From positions 1-64,000 of the forward strand of contig NZ_NLFK01000001.1 of the NCBI RefSeq assembly GCF_002263215.1: 64,000 nucleotides of DNA, given 5' to 3'. The notes beneath the pieces were generated by a model that saw nothing but the letters and a program-made list of their open reading frames with translations, searched no databases and was not told the origin of the DNA. A program made the position numbers and the translations under genes. Shown here piece after piece: positions 59,925 through 64,000 of the stretch. Each line of letters starts with the position of its first letter. The stretch's first letter is position 1. The DNA comes from Actinobacillus seminis. GTDB lineage: Bacteria; Pseudomonadota; Gammaproteobacteria; Enterobacterales; Pasteurellaceae.

Positions 59925-60173
59925 AGTTTGTAAAGGCTGGATCCTCATATTTCATAAGGGATTATTAGGCTTTTTTGTTTACAATACAAAGATAATTGAG
60001 GATTGTTACTTACATAAATTTAGAGTAAGTATTTTCCCCAAAAGGGAAAAGGCTTAAGGGAAATCCCCTAAGGGATTTAAGGGTAACCTTTCCAAGGGGA
60101 AAGGTCTTACCCGAAAAGGCCAAAGGGCTAAATGGCCTTTTCTTGCGTTATTTATTTTTTATGAGATATTTGA
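59925..60173 (+). other. Hairpin-rich intergenic region upstream of the relaxase (candidate oriT)
   Basis: It begins with AGTTTGTAAAGGCTGGAT (59925-59942), shared with the right end. Dense hairpins follow: TTTTCCC/GGGAAAA (60032-60038/60044-60050), AAATCCC/GGGATTT (60061-60067/60072-60078), ACCTTTCC/GGAAAGGT (60086-60093/60098-60105) and GAAAAGGCCA/TGGCCTTTTC (60113-60122/60133-60142). Clustered inverted repeats just upstream of a relaxase gene fit a transfer origin; the last one may be a terminator. Confidence 0.55.
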
Positions 60174-62096
60174 ATGTTCAAATCGCTGATACAATTTTTT
60201 AAATCAAAGTCAAATACGTCTAACATTAAGAAAGAAAATGCAGTACAGAGGCAAGAAAGACAAGATATAGAGGGTTGGATTACGCCTTATTCTGCCCAAG
60301 AATTACTTAATACGGAATTACGACAGCACTATCTTGGGTTGCTCTGGCAACAAGTCTCAATGACAAGAGAAATGTTTGAGCATTTGTATCAAAAACCCAT
60401 TGAACGTTATGCCGAAATGGTTCAACTATTACCTGCCTCAGAGTCACATCATCACGCCCATTTAGGTGGTATGTTAGATCACGGTTTAGAAGTGATTTCG
60501 TTTGCGGCTAAGTTACGTGAAAACTATGTTTTACCATTAAATGCCGCACCGGAAGAGCAAGCAAAACAAAAAGATGCTTGGACTGCGGCAGTGATTTATT
60601 CAGCCTTGGTTCACGATATAGGGAAATCCATCGTGGATATTGAAATACAGCTACAAGATGGAAAACGTTGGTTTACTTGGAATGGCATACCAACATTGCC
60701 TTACAAATTTAGATACATTAAGCAGAGAGATTATGAACTCCACCCTGTATTAGGGGGATTTGTTGCTAATCAGCTAATCTCTAAAGAAATCTTCGATTGG
60801 GTGGCAACCTACCCGGAGGTATTTTCAGCATTAATGTACGCCATGGCAGGACATTATGATAAAGCCAACGTATTGGCTGAAATTGTACAAAAAGCTGATC
60901 AAAATAGTGTAGCATTGGCTTTAGGTGGCGATATTACTAAATTGGTTCAGAAACCCGTCATTTCCTTTGCGAAACAACTTATTTTGGCTTTACGCTATTT
61001 AGTTTCACAAAAATTCAAAATTAGCTCTAAAGGTCCGGGAGATGGTTGGCTTACGGAAGAGGGATTGTGGCTAATGAGTAAAACCACCGCTGATCAAATT
61101 CGAGCTTATTTGATGGGGCAGGGGATTAGTGTGCCAGGTGATAATCGCAAGTTGTTTGATGAAATGCAGGCTCATCAAGTCATTGAAAGTACATCAGAGG
61201 GGACTGCGATTTGGTATTGTCAACTACGTGCAGACGCAGGTTGGAAGCCTAAAGACAAGTTCAGTTTATTACGCATTAAACCCGAGGTAATTTGGGATAA
61301 CATTGATGATCGTCCTGAATTATTTGCCGGAACAATTTGTGTTGTAGAAAAAGAAAATGAAGCGGAGGAAAAAATATCAAATACAGTAAATGAAGTACAG
61401 GATACTGTGCCAATAAATAGAAAAGAGAATATAGAACTTACTTCAAATTTACAAGAAAAAAATACCGCACTTCAATCGTTGAATCCATCTCAAAATCCTG
61501 AAGCAGTTGTAGAAAATTGTGATAATAACAGTGTTGATTTTTTACTAAATATGTTCAGCGATAACAACGAGCAACAAGTGATGAATATCCCCTCTGCTGA
61601 CGCTGAAGCTGGAACAACAATGATATTAAAATCTGAGCCGGAGAATTTGAATACGCATATCGAAGTCGAAGCAAATGCTATTCCAAAGCTTCCAACAAAT
61701 GACGACACACATTTAAAATCCGAAGGGCAGAAATTTGTAGATTGGTTAAAAGATAAACTGTTTAAAAAACAACTCACATTTAATGATCGCACAGCAAAAG
61801 TTCATATTGTTAATGATTGCTTGTTTATTGTTAGTCCAAGTTCCTTTGAACTATATTTACAAGAAAAAGGGGAATCTTATGATGAAGAGTGTATAAATAA
61901 TTTACAATATGAATTTCAAGCACTCGGCTTGCATAGAAAGCGAATTATCAAAAATGACACCATAAACTTTTGGCGTTGTAAGGTGATAGGTCCAAAAAAA
62001 GAATCCTTCTTAGTGGGCTATCTTGTTCCAAATACCAGATTATTTTTTGGTGATAAGATTTTAATCAATAATAGACATCTATTACTAGAGGAGTAA
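60174..62096 (+). CDS. traI: MOBH-family relaxase (TraI_2)
   Basis: 640 residues. The N-terminal TraI_2 domain carries ESHHHAHLGGMLDHGLEV (His-rich motif) and ALVHDIGKSIVD (HD motif), the signature of MOBH relaxases that nick oriT and lead the strand into the recipient. A low-complexity linker (about 390-510) is followed by the C-terminal TraI_2 domain (FVDWLKDKLFKKQLTFNDRTAKVHIVNDCLFIVSP). The length is typical. The start has GAGAT upstream. The integrase gene follows after 4 bp. Confidence 0.95.
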   Translation: MFKSLIQFFKSKSNTSNIKKENAVQRQERQDIEGWITPYSAQELLNTELRQHYLGLLWQQVSMTREMFEHLYQKPIERYAEMVQLLPASESHHHAHLGGMLDHGLEVISFAAKLRENYVLPLNAAPEEQAKQKDAWTAAVIYSALVHDIGKSIVDIEIQLQDGKRWFTWNGIPTLPYKFRYIKQRDYELHPVLGGFVANQLISKEIFDWVATYPEVFSALMYAMAGHYDKANVLAEIVQKADQNSVALALGGDITKLVQKPVISFAKQLILALRYLVSQKFKISSKGPGDGWLTEEGLWLMSKTTADQIRAYLMGQGISVPGDNRKLFDEMQAHQVIESTSEGTAIWYCQLRADAGWKPKDKFSLLRIKPEVIWDNIDDRPELFAGTICVVEKENEAEEKISNTVNEVQDTVPINRKENIELTSNLQEKNTALQSLNPSQNPEAVVENCDNNSVDFLLNMFSDNNEQQVMNIPSADAEAGTTMILKSEPENLNTHIEVEANAIPKLPTNDDTHLKSEGQKFVDWLKDKLFKKQLTFNDRTAKVHIVNDCLFIVSPSSFELYLQEKGESYDEECINNLQYEFQALGLHRKRIIKNDTINFWRCKVIGPKKESFLVGYLVPNTRLFFGDKILINNRHLLLEE

Positions 62097-62100
62097 AGCT

Positions 62101-63020
62101 ATGCAAAATACCTGCACAACATTTGAGTTATTATTACAACAATTTTTTTTCACAAGTATTTACGCCTAGATACGAAGAAAAGCTATGAAAAAGCAATACG
62201 GCAATTATGTAAACATTGTGATGTGATTTATCCGAATGAAATTACGCGTACTCATTTGCTTAATTGGCGCAATAACGTTGTAGGTGAAGGAATTAAGCCG
62301 ATTACTTGGAATAGTTATTTACGACATTTGAAGTGTCTTTATAAATTTGGGATTGAGAATGATTTGCTCCTTTATAAGGAAAATCCTTGTAATAATTTAT
62401 TTTTAAGAGTAGGGAAACCAAAAAGAAAAATTCTTATTGAACGACAGTTAATAAAATTAGACTTTTTTCTTAGTGGTGAAGAAAATTTACCAAAAGTATT
62501 GAAGCCCCAGTGGTTTATCCAAGCGTTAGTTAATACATTTCGTTTTACTGGAATTCGCCGAGCCCAATTACTTCGGTTGAAAATAGGTGATGTTGATTTA
62601 TATCAGAAAGTTATTCATATTTCTCCAGAGATTAATAAAAATCATGAATATCATTGTATTCCTATTTCAGATAGATTATTCCCTTATATTGAAAGATTAG
62701 TTATTGAACTAAGAAAATATAAACAGTCTTCTGATTCTCAGTTATTTAATATTAATATATTTCGCAAAACTCGATATAAAGGTCAAATTACAACAGAATA
62801 TCAAATAAGTCACCTTTTTAGAGTAATTTCAAATAAGTTAGGCTTTCAAGTTTCTCCTCATCGTTTCAGACATACTGTAGCAACCAATCTGATGAAAAAT
62901 CCAGATAATCTTTATGTTGCAAAACAATTACTTGGACATAAAGATGTAAGAGTTACATTAACTTATATCGAAAGTGATGTTGAAATGCTTAGAGAAAAAG
63001 TGAACTCAGATTTATTATAA
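62101..63020 (+). pseudogene. int: Tyrosine integrase (XerC/D-like) of the ICE, frameshifted in a T8 tract
   Basis: The ATG at 62101 has GAGGAG upstream and reads MQNTCTTFELLLQQFF. The frame must slip by -1 in the run of eight T (62143-62150) to continue HKYLRLDTKKSYEKAIRQLCKH to 63020, about 306 residues. Catalytic residues are present: Arg in FRFTGIRRAQLLRL, HRFRHT, LLGHKDVRVTLTY with the nucleophile Tyr. The run contains a U-UUU-UUU slippery heptamer, so programmed frameshifting, phase variation or a missing T in the data are all possible. A GTG at 62223 would give a shorter protein lacking the arm-binding N-terminus. Confidence 0.85.
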
Positions 63021-63029
63021 AATATTACT

Positions 63030-63195
63030 ATCCAGCCTTTACAAACTCTAGATTTTGTGTAAGATCGGAAAAATATTGATATGCTACAGGGCTAATCAGT
63101 CACGTGTATCGGCTGGGTATTTATAGTGAAAGTCCTGTAGCATTACTTGTAGCGGTTTTTTCTGTAGAGGTTTTACACAAAGGATTGAAAATCCC
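63030..63195 (+). other. Right end of the ICE with attR core
   Basis: It contains ATCCAGCCTTTACAAACT (63030-63047), the inverse of the repeats at 9611 and 59925. A 10-bp inverted repeat follows (ATGCTACAGG near 63081 with CCTGTAGCAT near 63134), and then the core GGATTGAAAATCCC (63182-63195), identical to 1999-2012. The core is followed by TTTTTATTTTT, so it is also a hairpin with a T-run, like a terminator in the host sequence before thrS. Confidence 0.75.
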
Positions 63196-63220
63196 TTTTT
63201 ATTTTTAACTCATGAAACAA

Positions 63221-63241
63221 GTAACCTTTCGTATGGGTTAC
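63221..63241 (+). promoter_or_regulatory. thrS operator hairpin mimicking the tRNA-Thr anticodon arm
   Basis: GTAACCT (63221-63227) pairs with GGGTTAC (63235-63241) around a 7-nt loop TTCGTAT. The loop has T-T-CGT-A-T, i.e. U33, anticodon CGU, A37, exactly like a tRNA-Thr anticodon loop. E. coli ThrRS represses its own mRNA by binding such a mimic just before the start codon; here the ATG lies 21 nt downstream. Confidence 0.8.
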
Positions 63242-63261
63242 CACTGTAGTAAGGATCTAAC

Positions 63262-64000
63262 ATGCCTATTATTACTTTACCCGACGGTTCACAACGTCAA
63301 TTTGATCATCCGGTTTCCGTATTGGAAGTTGCACAAAATATTGGTGCAGGTCTTGCAAAAGCAACTATTGCGGGACGGGTGGACGGTGAACGTCGCGACG
63401 CCTGTGATTTGATCGAAGAAGATGCTAGTCTGGAAATTATTACCGCAAAAGATGAAGACGGTTTGGAAATTATCCGCCATTCTTGCGCCCATTTATTGGG
63501 TCACGCCATTAAACAACTTTTCCCGGATGTGAAAATGGCAATCGGACCGACTATCGACAACGGTTTTTATTATGACGTGGATTTAGACCGCTCTTTGACG
63601 CAAGAAGACTTGGATAAATTAGAAAAACGCATGTTGGAATTGGCGAAAACCAATTATGACGTAGTCAAAAAACCGGTCAGCTGGCAAGAAGCACGCGATA
63701 CGTTTGAAAAACGTGGCGAACCGTATAAAATGGTGATTTTAGACGAAAATATCAGCAAAGACGCCCGTCCGGCATTGTATCATCACCAAGAATATATTGA
63801 TATGTGTCGCGGTCCGCACGTGCCGAATATGCGTTTTTGTCATCATTTTAAACTACAAAAAGTGGCAGGTGCGTACTGGCGTGGCGACAGCAAAAATAAA
63901 ATGCTACAACGAATTTATGGAACAGCATGGGCGGATAAAAAACAACTTGCCGATTATTTGCACCGTTTAGAAGAAGCGGCAAAACGTGACCACCGCAAAA
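63262..64000 (+). CDS. thrS: Threonyl-tRNA synthetase, N-terminal part (cut by window edge)
   Basis: 246 codons to the window edge: TGS domain ([30 protein letters not shown]), then the editing domain with [44 protein letters not shown], and the start of the catalytic domain ([21 protein letters not shown]). It is very close to Haemophilus ThrS as I remember it. It is host core genome and marks the right boundary of the ICE. Confidence 0.98.
   Translation, partial: MPIITLPDGSQRQFDHPVSVLEVAQNIGAGLAKATIAGRVDGERRDACDLIEEDASLEIITAKDEDGLEIIRHSCAHLLGHAIKQLFPDVKMAIGPTIDNGFYYDVDLDRSLTQEDLDKLEKRMLELAKTNYDVVKKPVSWQEARDTFEKRGEPYKMVILDENISKDARPALYHHQEYIDMCRGPHVPNMRFCHHFKLQKVAGAYWRGDSKNKMLQRIYGTAWADKKQLADYLHRLEEAAKRDHRK

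Noticed and set aside
1-64000. Antibiotic resistance cargo as in many ICEHin1056-type elements
   Set aside because: No beta-lactamase, tet, cat or aminoglycoside genes were recognised; accessory genes are toxin-antitoxin, antirestriction and defence.

Overview
The window is Pasteurellaceae DNA. The evidence is a ThrS of Haemophilus type at the right edge, many copies of the Hin-type DNA uptake word AAGTGCGGT, and an A+T-rich, Haemophilus-like codon style. Almost all of it (about 2.0-63.2 kb) is one integrative and conjugative element (ICE) of the ICEHin1056 / PFGI-1 class. It has a MOBH relaxase, a GI-type (T4SS-G) mating apparatus, and a tyrosine integrase at the right end. Family names such as TIGR037xx are assigned from remembered sequence resemblance, not from a search.

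Layout. 1-1.7 kb: a two-partner-secretion pair on the minus strand (TpsA cut by the window edge, TpsB missing its N-terminal half). 1.9-2.15 kb: left junction with a 14-bp att core, the 3' half of tRNA-Phe, and an intact tRNA-Asn. 2.2-16.2 kb: maintenance/replication module (ParA, DnaB-like helicase, ParB, DUF2857, a frameshifted STY4528-like protein, a 36-bp hairpin repeat array, PFL_4669-like, DUF3158, SSB, topoisomerase III). 16.2-20.1 kb: an operon of small accessory genes. 20.2-37.6 kb: mating-apparatus genes on the plus strand (PilL to TraG). 37.6-43 kb: a mosaic of a duplicated traG/DUF3742 block and toxin-antitoxin modules. 43-46.9 kb: three more mating genes on the minus strand, one fused to a lysozyme domain. 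47-51.5 kb: a second small-gene operon including ArdC. 51.7-59.9 kb: toxin-antitoxin and defence genes (two GNAT/DUF1778 pairs, Fic, a broken ParA, an AbiE pair inside 45-bp direct repeats, an ATPase-PIN pair). 60.2-63.0 kb: relaxase and integrase. 63.18 kb: right att core, then thrS with a tRNA-Thr-anticodon-like operator hairpin.

The most interesting material is in RNA and DNA structure. The two accessory operons (16.7-20.1 and 47.0-51.5 kb) each start with a conserved pseudoknotted RNA, with a third copy after topB; paired bases covary among the copies and it resembles the STAXI motif. Nearly every gene inside them has its own copy of a leader that can form a terminator-like hairpin or pair with its Shine-Dalgarno region. 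The variable part of the pairing segments changes together from copy to copy. The same operons carry three paralogous pairs of tiny membrane proteins of unknown function. Near 37-41 kb a second, promoterless 3' traG/DUF3742 cassette has different C-termini for both proteins, which could be a switchable exclusion-specificity store.

Several core genes (STY4528-like, pilL, the VirB10-like gene, the integrase, one accessory gene) are broken by single-base changes in homopolymers. These may be sequencing errors, phase variation or decay. No antibiotic resistance gene was seen; the cargo is toxin-antitoxin, antirestriction and defence genes.
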